Source: Bacillota bacterium (GTDB lineage: Bacteria; Bacillota; Clostridia; Lachnospirales; Lachnospiraceae). From it: a stretch of DNA of 64,000 nt. A program made the position numbers and the translations under genes. The DNA lies in NCBI GenBank assembly GCA_023441965.1, contig JAEZNB010000005.1, positions 1 through 64,000 on the forward strand, written 5' to 3'. The notes under the pieces are model-generated. The model did no database searches. It was not told the DNA's origin and saw only the letters and a program-made list of their open reading frames with translations. Below are positions 15,388 to 23,235 of this stretch, in pieces (position 1 is the first letter of the stretch; each line of letters starts with the position of its first letter).

Positions 15388-15828
15388 CTAGAGATCGATG
15401 CAATCAACAGCCACATAAGGCTTACGGTAATCATATTCCGATATTTTGATGCCGGATTTGGTATTGCTGGCGTGGATAACCCTCTCATCGCCGATGTAGA
15501 GAGCAACATGGTTTACCCTTCCGTTCTTTCTATAAAAAATAAGATCACCCGGCTGAAGTGCATTTAAAGGGATTACCCTGCCGGATTTAGCCTGAAGCCT
15601 TGAGGTTCGTGGCAGGAGAATACCCTTGGCTCTGAATACGGCCTGGATGAAACCGGAGCAGTCAACTCCTTTGGTGAGGCTGCTACCTCCATATTTATAA
15701 GGACTTCCCTCATGCAGCAAAGCATACCGGACGAGCTCCTTCCTTAGGCTGGAATGATCCTTCGGTTGATTTTTCTGTAAAGCAGTTACTGTCGGAGTAT
15801 ATGGTATTTTAATATATCTGGACTTCAT
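15388..15828 (-). CDS. NlpC/P60-family cysteine peptidase
   Basis: 146 residues. The catalytic Cys is in GVDCSGFIQAVF (~57), the His in GRVNHVALYIG (~105) and a further His in VIHASNT (~118). These enzymes cut gamma-D-Glu-diaminopimelate or related bonds in peptidoglycan stem peptides. Only the catalytic domain is present: there is no SH3 or LysM domain and no clear signal peptide, which is unusual for a housekeeping wall hydrolase and resembles phage or conjugation lysins. Start chosen at the ATG with GAGGGGAG upstream. A small membrane protein gene lies 72 nt upstream on the same strand. Confidence 0.88.
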   Translation of the reverse strand: MKSRYIKIPYTPTVTALQKNQPKDHSSLRKELVRYALLHEGSPYKYGGSSLTKGVDCSGFIQAVFRAKGILLPRTSRLQAKSGRVIPLNALQPGDLIFYRKNGRVNHVALYIGDERVIHASNTKSGIKISEYDYRKPYVAVDCIDL

Positions 15829-15900
15829 GTGCCTATGCTCCCCTCTATGTGTTCTCCCGACTTACCATGCCGATTGGCAGACCGGTGGGTCCGGAGTAAT

Positions 15901-16152
15901 CTATATCTTCTCATCATCTTTACCTGCCGGATTTCTTGTATTGGATTTCCCATCCTTTTTCACTTTTGTTGTTTTGATCCAGGCGGACAAGCCCCCCTCC
16001 ACACCGCAAAATGCAAATACGCACAGGATCAATGTCCTAGGTTCGGTTCCTGTTTCGTAAGTGATATATAGGCAGGCACAGGTAAACAGGATGAGATATA
16101 CAAACATAAATGCGAGAATTTTCTTGATGTATCTATTGTGGCTTTTGCTCAT
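15901..16152 (-). CDS. Small two-helix membrane protein of unknown function
   Basis: 83 residues from the ATG at 16152; a longer open frame to 16236 lacks a better start. Basic N-terminus, a hydrophobic helix (residues ~12-33), a short TGTEPRTL turn, a second helix (~43-58) with FAFCGVEGG, and a Lys-rich tail. The ETGTEPRTLI...KTTKVKK pattern recalls small membrane proteins seen in Clostridial phage-like regions, but I do not recognise a named family. Its position just before an NlpC/P60 gene is compatible with a lysis-type pair; this is speculative. Confidence 0.6.
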   Translation of the reverse strand: MSKSHNRYIKKILAFMFVYLILFTCACLYITYETGTEPRTLILCVFAFCGVEGGLSAWIKTTKVKKDGKSNTRNPAGKDDEKI

Positions 16153-16245
16153 ATCATCACCCACTTTTTGGCTGTCTGACCATGTTATCGATATTATTCT
16201 ATGATATTCAGCAAAAAATGTGACAAAATGACACAAGAAGAAAGC

Positions 16246-16304
16246 AAAAAAGCCCGATATGTGATTTTGTCGGAAGCAGACAGCATCAGCATAACGGGCT
16301 TTTT
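16246..16304. terminator. Intrinsic terminator after the PII gene
   Basis: AAAAAAGCCCG (16246-16256) and CGGGCTTTTT (16295-16304) form a 10-bp stem around a ~38-nt loop. On the minus strand it gives CGGGCTTTTTT after the PII stop codon at 16343, ending the amt-PII transcript. Confidence 0.75.
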
Positions 16305-16342
16305 CTTATTTGGGGAACCGCATGGGGTCCCACTTATTATTA

Positions 16343-16687
16343 CTATTCCAGAGCTTCATCGCCGGTTTCACCGGTACGGATACGAATAGCATTTTCTACA
16401 TTGTAGATAAAGATTTTACCATCTCCGATTTCACCGGACTTGGTGCTCTCATAGATGATCTTAACGATTTTATCTAAATCCTCATCCTTCACAATCAGAT
16501 CGATCATGACCTTGGGAATAAGATCCATCTGGAACTTCTCACCTCTCCAGGCCTGAAGGATACCCTTCTGAGTTCCCTGGCCCATGATATCGGAGATAAT
16601 GATTCCACGGTAGCTGTCTGTCTTTGATAAGCCTTCGCGGACGGCGCTTAATTTATCCGGCTGAATGACTGCTTTAATATGTTTCAT
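16343..16687 (-). CDS. PII-family nitrogen regulator (GlnB/GlnK type)
   Basis: 114 residues from the ATG at 16687, which has GGAGGG at good spacing. MKHIKAVIQPDKLSAVREGL opens the ferredoxin-like fold; IPKVMIDLIVKDEDLDKIV and GEIGDGKIFIYNVENAIRIRTGE are the B- and C-loop regions that bind ATP/ADP and 2-oxoglutarate. The T-loop reads GTQKGILQAWRGEKFQ: the tyrosines at positions 46 and 51 of E. coli GlnB are Trp and Phe here, so uridylylation at Tyr51 is impossible and control must be by ligand binding only. Directly downstream of amt (32-nt gap); it is expected to block the ammonium channel when nitrogen is plentiful. Confidence 0.94.
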   Translation of the reverse strand: MKHIKAVIQPDKLSAVREGLSKTDSYRGIIISDIMGQGTQKGILQAWRGEKFQMDLIPKVMIDLIVKDEDLDKIVKIIYESTKSGEIGDGKIFIYNVENAIRIRTGETGDEALE

Positions 16688-16719
16688 ACGATATCCCTCC
16701 AAAATTTACTATTTCAAAA

Positions 16720-18081
16720 TTAGTAGACCTTTGTCTTCTTGTTATCTACCTTATCTACATGAATATCCTTAGATATTAAGGAATAGGACTGCTTCGTGCT
16801 AGCAAACTCGGGGTAAGCCATATTGCCATGCTCATGAATATCGAGACCATCAATCTCTTCCTTCACAGGTACTCTTGCTCCGATGGTTACTTTAATCAGA
16901 TACCATACAACCAGGGAGGATACGAACACAAAGCCGCCAACACATACGATACCTAAAAGCTGAGTTCCTAAGAGCTTGAAGCCACCACCATAGAAGAGGC
17001 CGTTTCCGGTGGAAACACCGGTAATACCGTCCTGGGCAAATAAACCAACACAGATGGTACCGAATACACCGTTCCACAGGTGAACGGCGATAGCTCCTAC
17101 AGGATCATCCAGCTTCAGCTTATCATTGATAATTACTGCGAATACTACCAGTATACCGGAGACAGCACCGATAATCAGGGAGGCGGTTACATCAACAAAG
17201 GCACAGGAGCCTGTAATTGCTACAAGACCAGCCAGTACACCATTGATTGTCATACCTAAGTCAGGCTTTCCAATTATGATCCAGGAGGTCGCCGTTGCAG
17301 TCAGAGCTGCAACTACTGCAGCCGTATTCGTGGTCATAACGATATGAGAGATAGCACCGGCATCTGCAGCCATGGTGGAACCGGGATTGAAGCCGAACCA
17401 TCCAAGCCAGAGAACAAACAGACCGATAACCGCCAAGCTCATGTTATGACCGGGAATGGGATTAATCTTACCATCCTTCGTGTATTTACCAACTCTGGGA
17501 CCTAATACGATAACACCAGCCAGAGCTGCCCAACCACCGACGGAATGAACTACGGTATCACCTGCGAAATCAAAGAAGCCCAGCTCCGAAAGGAAGCCGC
17601 CACCCCAGATCCAATGACCTACCACAGGATAGATGAATAAGGTCAGGACAAAGGAGAATATGATAAAGGAAATGTACTTAATTCTTTCTGCAACAGCACC
17701 GGAAACGATGGTTGCTGCTGTACCACAGAACACCAGCTGGAAGAAGAACTTCGCATAGACGGGAATTCCGGTCCAATTCAAAGCGGAATATACACCGGTA
17801 TAGGCATCTCCGACAGCGGGTGAATTGTCTGCGCCGGATAGCATAAATAATCCCTCTAGCCCCATAAAGCCATTACCGTCACCAAACATGATACCAAATC
17901 CAAGCGCTAAATAACCTAAAGCAGATACTGCGAAAACAATCAGATTCTTAGATAAAATATTAGTTGCATTTTTGGAACGTGAAAAGCCTGTTTCAACACA
18001 GGCAAAGCCCATGTTCATGAAAAATACCAGCATACCGCAAAGTAGCACCCATAGAGTGTCTAACGTAATCTTAAAGTCCAT
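16720..18081 (-). CDS. amt: Ammonium transporter AmtB
   Basis: 453 residues with eleven membrane segments. MNMGFACVETGFSRSKNATNIL, GDTVVHSVGGWAALAG (signature), the twin pore His regions (VVHSVGG and AIAVHLWNGVFGT) and WLGWFGFNPGST are all typical. The protein is a trimeric channel for NH4+/NH3. The ATG has GAGAGGG upstream. It is followed by the PII gene, the usual regulator pair. The upstream leader contains a consensus promoter and an early terminator, suggesting control by transcription read-through. Confidence 0.96.
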   Translation of the reverse strand: MDFKITLDTLWVLLCGMLVFFMNMGFACVETGFSRSKNATNILSKNLIVFAVSALGYLALGFGIMFGDGNGFMGLEGLFMLSGADNSPAVGDAYTGVYSALNWTGIPVYAKFFFQLVFCGTAATIVSGAVAERIKYISFIIFSFVLTLFIYPVVGHWIWGGGFLSELGFFDFAGDTVVHSVGGWAALAGVIVLGPRVGKYTKDGKINPIPGHNMSLAVIGLFVLWLGWFGFNPGSTMAADAGAISHIVMTTNTAAVVAALTATATSWIIIGKPDLGMTINGVLAGLVAITGSCAFVDVTASLIIGAVSGILVVFAVIINDKLKLDDPVGAIAVHLWNGVFGTICVGLFAQDGITGVSTGNGLFYGGGFKLLGTQLLGIVCVGGFVFVSSLVVWYLIKVTIGARVPVKEEIDGLDIHEHGNMAYPEFASTKQSYSLISKDIHVDKVDNKKTKVY

Positions 18082-18114
18082 ACCTATCCCTCTCTTTTTC
18101 GAAAAATAAAATGT

Positions 18115-18141
18115 GGCGCTCAGACTTTCGGTCTAAACGCC
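18115..18141 (-). promoter_or_regulatory. Second hairpin in the amt leader
   Basis: On the minus strand GGCG-TTT-AGAC-CGAAA-GTCT-GA-GCGCC folds into a bulged hairpin about 30 nt upstream of the amt start codon, just before the ribosome site. Upstream of it a CTCTGCGCAGAG palindrome (18179-18190) forms another small hairpin. They may take part in switching the upstream terminator, or protect the mRNA. Confidence 0.4.
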
Positions 18142-18201
18142 ATCGTTAAAAATAATAAAATATTCGATTTCAATCAAGTCTCTGCGCAGAGCTTTGAACT
18201 G

Positions 18202-18236
18202 AAAAAAAGACGTTGGGCAATACATGCCTAACGTCT
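18202..18236 (-). terminator. Leader terminator just after the amt transcription start
   Basis: On the minus strand AGACGTT-A-GGCA-TGTAT-TGCC-C-AACGTCT forms a 12-pair stem with one mismatch, followed by seven T residues. The predicted start of transcription is only about 8 nt upstream, so by default RNA polymerase would stop after roughly 45 nt. Confidence 0.8.
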
Positions 18237-18250
18237 CTGTTCATGGAGAG

Positions 18251-18279
18251 ATTATATAATATTGTTATTGAAATGTCAA
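18251..18279 (-). promoter_or_regulatory. Perfect-consensus sigma-A promoter of amt
   Basis: On the minus strand TTGACA (18274-18279), 17-nt spacer, TATAAT (18251-18256): both boxes and the spacing match the consensus exactly. Upstream, at 18310-18345, TTGCAAAT/ATTTGCA with an inner GGCTG/CAGCC forms a dyad that could be a protein-binding site. The rest of the 18082-18518 gap holds the leader hairpins, and on the plus strand only a six-codon open frame with an AAAGGAG site at 18407-18427. Confidence 0.8.
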
Positions 18280-18518
18280 TTGGTTTAATACTGAAATATT
18301 ACTGAAAAATTGCAAATTTTGCAGGGCTGTCTCAGCCTATTTGCACAAATTATTCAACAATGGATTTACAGTGAAGGGGTACAGATAAAGCAAAGGAGTG
18401 AAAATATGCATGGTTTTAAAACCTGATCTGTGGTAAGATATGGTAGGGATTAGTATCGGCCAAGGAGGAAGGCATTCCACCGGACTCTGATGAAGAATGA
18501 AAAGGAAGGTAGAGGATA

Positions 18519-19658
18519 ATGTCAGAGAATATGAAATTAAAGCAATATAAATTAGATGAGCTTGAGCAGCTCAAGTTACACGGAAGGCATACGGGTAACC
18601 TGTCTCCGCTGACTCTGTTCTGGACAGGGAGTGCTCTGGAGCTGAATGTAAGCGGCTCAGAGCTATGGATCGAGGTAGAGGCAGGCTTTGATTCCCTGGA
18701 GCCATGGATCAATATCGTCATTAACTCCTGCCCGGTAAGCAGAAGGATGCTGACCAAGGGCAGGATCTGGATTCCTGTTTTTCGGGGAATGAATCCTGGG
18801 AAGGTGAAGAATGTAAGGATCATTCGGGAGAGCCAGGCCATGAATGGGGACCCGGAGTGTTATCTGCAGCTTCATGCCGTTAAAGCTGACGGAGCCTTCC
18901 TGCCTGTGGAGGAGAGGCCTTACCGGCTTGAGTTTATCGGGGACAGCATCAGCTCAGGAGAAGGAGCTGTGGGGGCCAAGGAGGAAGAGGACTGGATTCC
19001 CATGTGGTTCTCTGCCACGGATAACTATACCTGGCTGGTAGCCCAGAACCTTGGAGCTGAGTATCGGGTGATTTCGGAAAGTGGCTGGGGAGTATATTGC
19101 AGCTGGGACAATAATCTTCATTTCAATCTGCCGGATTATTATGAGCAGGTCTGCGGCGTTCTGACCGGTGATAGGAACAGGACCCTGGGAGCCTTTGAGA
19201 AGAATGATTTTACCGCCTGGCAGCCGGATGCGATTATCGTGAATCTGGGTACCAATGACAGCAGTGCCTTTTATAGTCCGGGCTGGAGGGATGAGACCAG
19301 CGGAATCACCTTTAAGCAACGGCTGAATGAGGATGGTTCCTTTCATGATGAGGATCTGGAGAAGTTCAGGCAGGCAGTGAAGGGCTTTCTGGCCAAATTA
19401 AGACACCATAATCCAAGGGCTCAGATCATATGGGCTTATGGGATGCTTGGTCACCAGCTGCTGCCCGCGATTAGGGAAGCAGCCGCAGCCTACTGTAGGG
19501 AAACCAAGGATGACAGGATATCGGTCCTTGCGCTTCCGGATACCACAGAGGAAACAGTCGGCTCCAGGATGCATCCGGGAGTATTATCCCATAGGAAGGC
19601 AGCAGAGGTGCTGAGCGAATACTTAAGAAGCATATTGACCAAACCCGATGTATCATAG
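18519..19658 (+). CDS. SGNH/GDSL esterase, carbohydrate esterase family 2-like
   Basis: 379 residues, no signal peptide. Residues ~20-125 look like the jelly-roll N-terminal domain of CE2 acetyl esterases (FWTGSALELNVSGSELWIEVEA). The SGNH part begins at LEFIGDSISSGEGAVG (Ser nucleophile), has the Gly-bearing SESGWGVYCSW, the Asn block IVNLGTNDSSAF and ends with RMHPGVLSHRKAAE carrying the catalytic His. It probably removes acetyl groups from sugars; as an intracellular protein it would act on imported oligosaccharides. A second SGNH protein lies at 34442. Confidence 0.88.
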   Translation: MSENMKLKQYKLDELEQLKLHGRHTGNLSPLTLFWTGSALELNVSGSELWIEVEAGFDSLEPWINIVINSCPVSRRMLTKGRIWIPVFRGMNPGKVKNVRIIRESQAMNGDPECYLQLHAVKADGAFLPVEERPYRLEFIGDSISSGEGAVGAKEEEDWIPMWFSATDNYTWLVAQNLGAEYRVISESGWGVYCSWDNNLHFNLPDYYEQVCGVLTGDRNRTLGAFEKNDFTAWQPDAIIVNLGTNDSSAFYSPGWRDETSGITFKQRLNEDGSFHDEDLEKFRQAVKGFLAKLRHHNPRAQIIWAYGMLGHQLLPAIREAAAAYCRETKDDRISVLALPDTTEETVGSRMHPGVLSHRKAAEVLSEYLRSILTKPDVS

Positions 19659-19804
19659 GCAGAGCTTCTGCCCCGGATTCTGCTGGATGCCCTATGGAAG
19701 CTTCAATCAGGCTTAAGGATTATTATGTAATATGTTTAAGGTAGGCTTATGGAGCTTATCCATGGTATATTTGCTAAAGAATCAATGCAATGGGTGAACT
19801 AATA

Positions 19805-21769
19805 ATGAAGGATTTGTTTGTAAACGGTGTAAAAAAATATATGGATGCCACACTGGTCCTGAAAAATATTACCTTTCTGGTGAATGAAGGGGAGAAGGTA
19901 GGCATCGTCGGAGAAAATGGAAGTGGCAAGAGCACGATCCTTAAGCTGATCGCAGGCGTCCTGCCCTTCCATTATTGTGTCGGTTATCCGGGGGCAACCT
20001 GCCAGGGATATGACGAAGGCTGGGTTGTCTATCCCAAGGATTCCACCTGTGCTTATCTGGAGCAGCTTCCCGAGTATGATGAGGGAATGACCGTTCTGGA
20101 TGTCCTGAATCTGGCCTTTCAGGAAGTCCATGCGCTTGAAGGAGAGATGCGCAGGCTGGAGGAGGAGATGATAGGGCTTGAGGGAGTAGAGCTGGACCGG
20201 ATACTGCGAAGGTATGGCGAACTGACCCAGGCTTATGAGGCCAAGGGTGGATATGAAACCATGGAGAAGCTAGGCAGGGTCTGTACGGGCTTAAGATTTG
20301 AGGACAGCTTCCTAAAGAAGGAGTTTTGTCTCTTAAGCGGTGGAGAGAAGACAACCGTCATTCTGGGCAAGCTTCTGATCGATCAACCGGATATCCTGCT
20401 GTTAGATGAGCCGACCAACCATCTGGACATGGAGGCAGTGGAGTGGCTGGAGGAATACCTGAAGAGCTATAAGGGAATGGTGCTCATCGTATCCCATGAC
20501 CGTTACTTTCTGGACCATGTCGTTACGAAGATCATAGAAATCGAGGATAAGGAATGTAAAACCTACCGGGGTAATTATTCGGACTATATCCGTACCAAGG
20601 AGGAAAATCTCCGGGTTCAGTATGATAATTATAGAGACCAACAGAAGAAGATCAATGCCATGGAGAAGTCCGTGAAGGAGCTTAGGGACTGGGCCATGAG
20701 GGCGGATAATAACAAGTTCTTTCAGCGGGCAGCCAGCATACAGATTAAGCTGGATAAGCTGGAGCGGATTGAAAAGCCTGCCTTTGAGAAGAAGAACATG
20801 AACCTAAGCTTCCGGAATACGGAGCGGTCCGGTTCTGTCACCATCAGAGCGGCGAAGCTGACCAAGAGCTTTAACGAGAAGAGGATTTTCAGGGAGGCAG
20901 ACCTGGTCATACATTATGGAGAACGGGTGGCCCTGATTGGTCCCAATGGCTGTGGTAAGACGACCTTCCTAAGGCTGCTGCTCGGAGAAGAGAAGGCAGA
21001 TGCAGGTATCATAGAGCTGGGAGCCAATGTGAGGGTTGCTTATCTGCCTCAAAGGCTAACCTTTTCCGATGAGGAGCTGACTGTGCTGGAATGCTTTCGG
21101 GAGGATAAATTCATTCTGGAGGGAAAGGCAAGAGAATATCTGGCAAAGTTCATGTTTTACGGCAGTAATGTCTTCAAGAAGGTAAGGCATCTATCCGGCG
21201 GCGAGCGGGTCCGTCTGAAGCTGGCACTGCTCATGTATGAGGACATCAATCTTATGATTCTGGATGAACCTACGAATCACTTGGATACCGCCTCCATAGA
21301 GACCATAGAAGCAGCTTTGGCCAACTTTAAGGGTACGATTTTCTTCATATCCCATGACCGCTATTTTATCAATAAGCTGGGAGAGCGGGTCATTGCCGTA
21401 GAGAAACTTGGCTTTCATAGCTATTCCGGTAATTATGATTTCTATAAGCAGGAGCTAGAGGAAAGACAGCTTCGGGAGAGAGCGCAAGCGGAAGCCAAGG
21501 TACAGCCGCTGACGAAGGAGTATACCATAAAGACAAGAAAGCCAGAGAAAAGTCTGACAGTAGCAGAGAGAAGGAGCCGGGAAGAAGCCGATATAGCCGG
21601 GCTGGAAAAGAAGATGGAAGAGCTGGAGCTTGAGATCAGCAGCCTGGACCAGAGGATGGCCGACGCAGAAAATGAGTATGAGGAGCTTAGCAGACTTTAC
21701 AGCCGAAGAGAAGGATTGGACAGAGAAATGGAGTCTGTGATGGAGCTATGGATGGAGCTTAACACTTAA
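19805..21769 (+). CDS. ABC-F family ATPase
   Basis: 654 residues from the ATG at 19805 (GGGTGA upstream); an in-frame ATG at 19790 has no site. Two nucleotide-binding domains without membrane segments: Walker A GENGSGKSTIL and GPNGCGKTTFL, signatures LSGGEKTTV and LSGGERVRL, and LLLDEPTNHLD / MILDEPTNHLD. Between them is the ~80-residue helical linker (residues ~250-325) that reaches into the ribosomal tRNA sites. A C-terminal coiled coil (~560-654) is rich in Glu, Arg and Leu. ABC-F proteins act on the ribosome as translation factors or antibiotic-protection factors; which applies cannot be decided by eye. No drug-resistance leader is seen. Confidence 0.93.
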   Translation: MKDLFVNGVKKYMDATLVLKNITFLVNEGEKVGIVGENGSGKSTILKLIAGVLPFHYCVGYPGATCQGYDEGWVVYPKDSTCAYLEQLPEYDEGMTVLDVLNLAFQEVHALEGEMRRLEEEMIGLEGVELDRILRRYGELTQAYEAKGGYETMEKLGRVCTGLRFEDSFLKKEFCLLSGGEKTTVILGKLLIDQPDILLLDEPTNHLDMEAVEWLEEYLKSYKGMVLIVSHDRYFLDHVVTKIIEIEDKECKTYRGNYSDYIRTKEENLRVQYDNYRDQQKKINAMEKSVKELRDWAMRADNNKFFQRAASIQIKLDKLERIEKPAFEKKNMNLSFRNTERSGSVTIRAAKLTKSFNEKRIFREADLVIHYGERVALIGPNGCGKTTFLRLLLGEEKADAGIIELGANVRVAYLPQRLTFSDEELTVLECFREDKFILEGKAREYLAKFMFYGSNVFKKVRHLSGGERVRLKLALLMYEDINLMILDEPTNHLDTASIETIEAALANFKGTIFFISHDRYFINKLGERVIAVEKLGFHSYSGNYDFYKQELEERQLRERAQAEAKVQPLTKEYTIKTRKPEKSLTVAERRSREEADIAGLEKKMEELELEISSLDQRMADAENEYEELSRLYSRREGLDREMESVMELWMELNT

Positions 21770-21795
21770 AATATCGGAATTTATCATGCACTGAT

Positions 21796-22005
21796 AGGCT
21801 GTTTCATAAACTATGTAGATACAAGAGGCCCCTATATGTTTCCCATAATACACTGTTTGCTGAACAGATTGAAAATTATGTTGTGCCCAGATGCGGACCT
21901 AGGCGTCCGAAGCTGGCACACATAATTGAAATCTGTCCAGGAACCAGTGTGTGAGGGAAACATATAGGGGGCCTCTTGTACTTCTTAGCTAAACTGAAAC
22001 AGCCT
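21796..22005. repeat. 210-nt long-hairpin element with nested inverted repeats
   Basis: The whole gap between the ABC-F and Big2 genes (21770-22072) folds into one hairpin. Outer arms: AGGCTGTTTC (21796-21805) / GAAACAGCCT (21996-22005). Next, 25/26-nt arms at 21820-21844 and 21955-21980 match perfectly except for one extra C. Inside these, ACACTG/CAGTGT, ACAGATT/AATCTGT, AATTATG/CATAATT and CGGAC/GTCCG continue the pairing to an apical loop at ~21899-21904. Between convergent genes it could be a two-way terminator, but its length and near-perfect arms are more like a MITE or other mobile palindrome. Confidence 0.8.
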
Positions 22006-22072
22006 GTCTTGTGTAAGTAAACTGACAGCTTCGAAATGACGATTAAGTCTGTTGCCTTATTCCCCAAATTGG

Positions 22073-23071
22073 TTATTCGGTTACGTTAAGGGTACATCGG
22101 ACCTTGATGCCATCTTCAGAGGCATAGATATAGGCCCGTCCCTTACCTACGGCTGTGACAGTGCCGTGTTCGTTTACGGTTGCTACATTTACATTACTAG
22201 AGGTCCAAGCTGGAGGATTACCGGAGGATACCAGGGCAGACAGCAGAGCGGTAGCTCCCTTTTTTAAGGTAAGCTCAGTCTTGCTTAAACGTATGGTTGG
22301 TTGAGCTACGGTAACCTCACAGCGCTTCTCCACACCGTCCACTTTGGCGGTGATGGTGGCCGTACCATGCTTGATCGCTGTTATGACCCCATTATCATCT
22401 ACAATGGCGACACTTTTCCTGTTGGTCTTCCAGGTGGGTCGTATCCCAGAGGATACGGTTGCACTAAGCTGACAGCTATCCCCCCGGTATAGAGTGACCT
22501 GTGATTTGTTCAGCTCGATCGAGGGTTTCTTTACGGTGAGCTTACAGGTGGCAGAGCTGCCGTCGGAGGAAGCCGTTATGATAGCTTCCCCCGGCTTTAA
22601 GGCTGTAACCTTACCCTTATCATCGACGGTAGCAATGCTTTTCTTATTGCATTTCCAGGTGACAGGGGACTGATTTGAAGTCTTGGCTGTGAGGGTAAGT
22701 GTCGCACCCCGTTCCAATGAGGCGCTTGTTTTACTGATGCTTACCTCCGTTTTATTGACAGTGATACTGCAGGAGGCCTCACCTTTCTTGATCTTCGCAG
22801 TAATGACGACGGAACCGGCTTTCTTTGCAGTTACCTTACCATAAGAATTGACCGACGCTATGGAAGAATTGCTGCTTTTCCAGGTTGGCGCAGACAGGTC
22901 GGAGGTAATTGCAATCAATTGGAGTTCCTCATGGATGGACAGATTGGCACTGTACTTGGATAGAAACACGAAAGCAAAGCCGGTAGCTGCATCAACAGTG
23001 GATGTCGTGTGGAAAGAGGTAAGAAGGATAACAGAGAGTAGAAGAACGAAGATTTTTCTGATCTTTGGCAT
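22073..23071 (-). CDS. Secreted protein with four bacterial Ig-like (Big2) domains
   Basis: 332 residues. Signal peptide (residues 1-28, ending VDAA), then four repeats of about 75-80 residues. Each has the Big2 pattern W-(K/T)-S/C-x-x-x-x-x-(I/V)-A-x-V-(D/N)-x-x-G-x-(V/I)-T-A and ends with a Cys-bearing strand (ASCSITV, ATCKLTV, KRCEVTV, VRCTLNV). No enzyme domain, sortase motif or membrane anchor is seen, so it is secreted or held non-covalently. Such domains serve adhesion or as spacers in surface proteins. The regularity of the Cys positions is notable. Confidence 0.9.
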   Translation of the reverse strand: MPKIRKIFVLLLSVILLTSFHTTSTVDAATGFAFVFLSKYSANLSIHEELQLIAITSDLSAPTWKSSNSSIASVNSYGKVTAKKAGSVVITAKIKKGEASCSITVNKTEVSISKTSASLERGATLTLTAKTSNQSPVTWKCNKKSIATVDDKGKVTALKPGEAIITASSDGSSATCKLTVKKPSIELNKSQVTLYRGDSCQLSATVSSGIRPTWKTNRKSVAIVDDNGVITAIKHGTATITAKVDGVEKRCEVTVAQPTIRLSKTELTLKKGATALLSALVSSGNPPAWTSSNVNVATVNEHGTVTAVGKGRAYIYASEDGIKVRCTLNVTE

Positions 23072-23187
23072 AGCTTCCTCCCTTGCTAGGGCGAGGAATA
23101 AGTGCCATCGGGTGGCTGCAACAGACTTGCCTTTATTGTACCACTGTCTGCTAAATCCTGTAAATTATGAAAAATCATGAAAAATTA

Positions 23188-23213
23188 AGGGGACATTCGT
23201 GATAATGTCCCCT
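23188..23213 (-). terminator. Terminator after murF
   Basis: AGGGGACATT (23188-23197) and AATGTCCCCT (23204-23213) form a perfect 10-bp stem; on the minus strand it is followed by TAATTTTT. It ends the ddl-murF transcript. Confidence 0.8.
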
Positions 23214-23235
23214 ATTTCGATGCTATGAAATTATC

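Noticed and set aside
18115..18244. ANTAR-responsive leader
   Set aside because: Two hairpins with hexaloops carrying A1 and G4 could not be drawn convincingly; left as an undefined leader.
18407..18427. Six-codon frame with AAAGGAG before the SGNH gene
   Set aside because: Possible leader peptide but no attenuator structure follows it.
19805..21769. Antibiotic-resistance ABC-F
   Set aside because: Subclass cannot be told by eye and no resistance leader or mobile context is seen; reported only as ABC-F.
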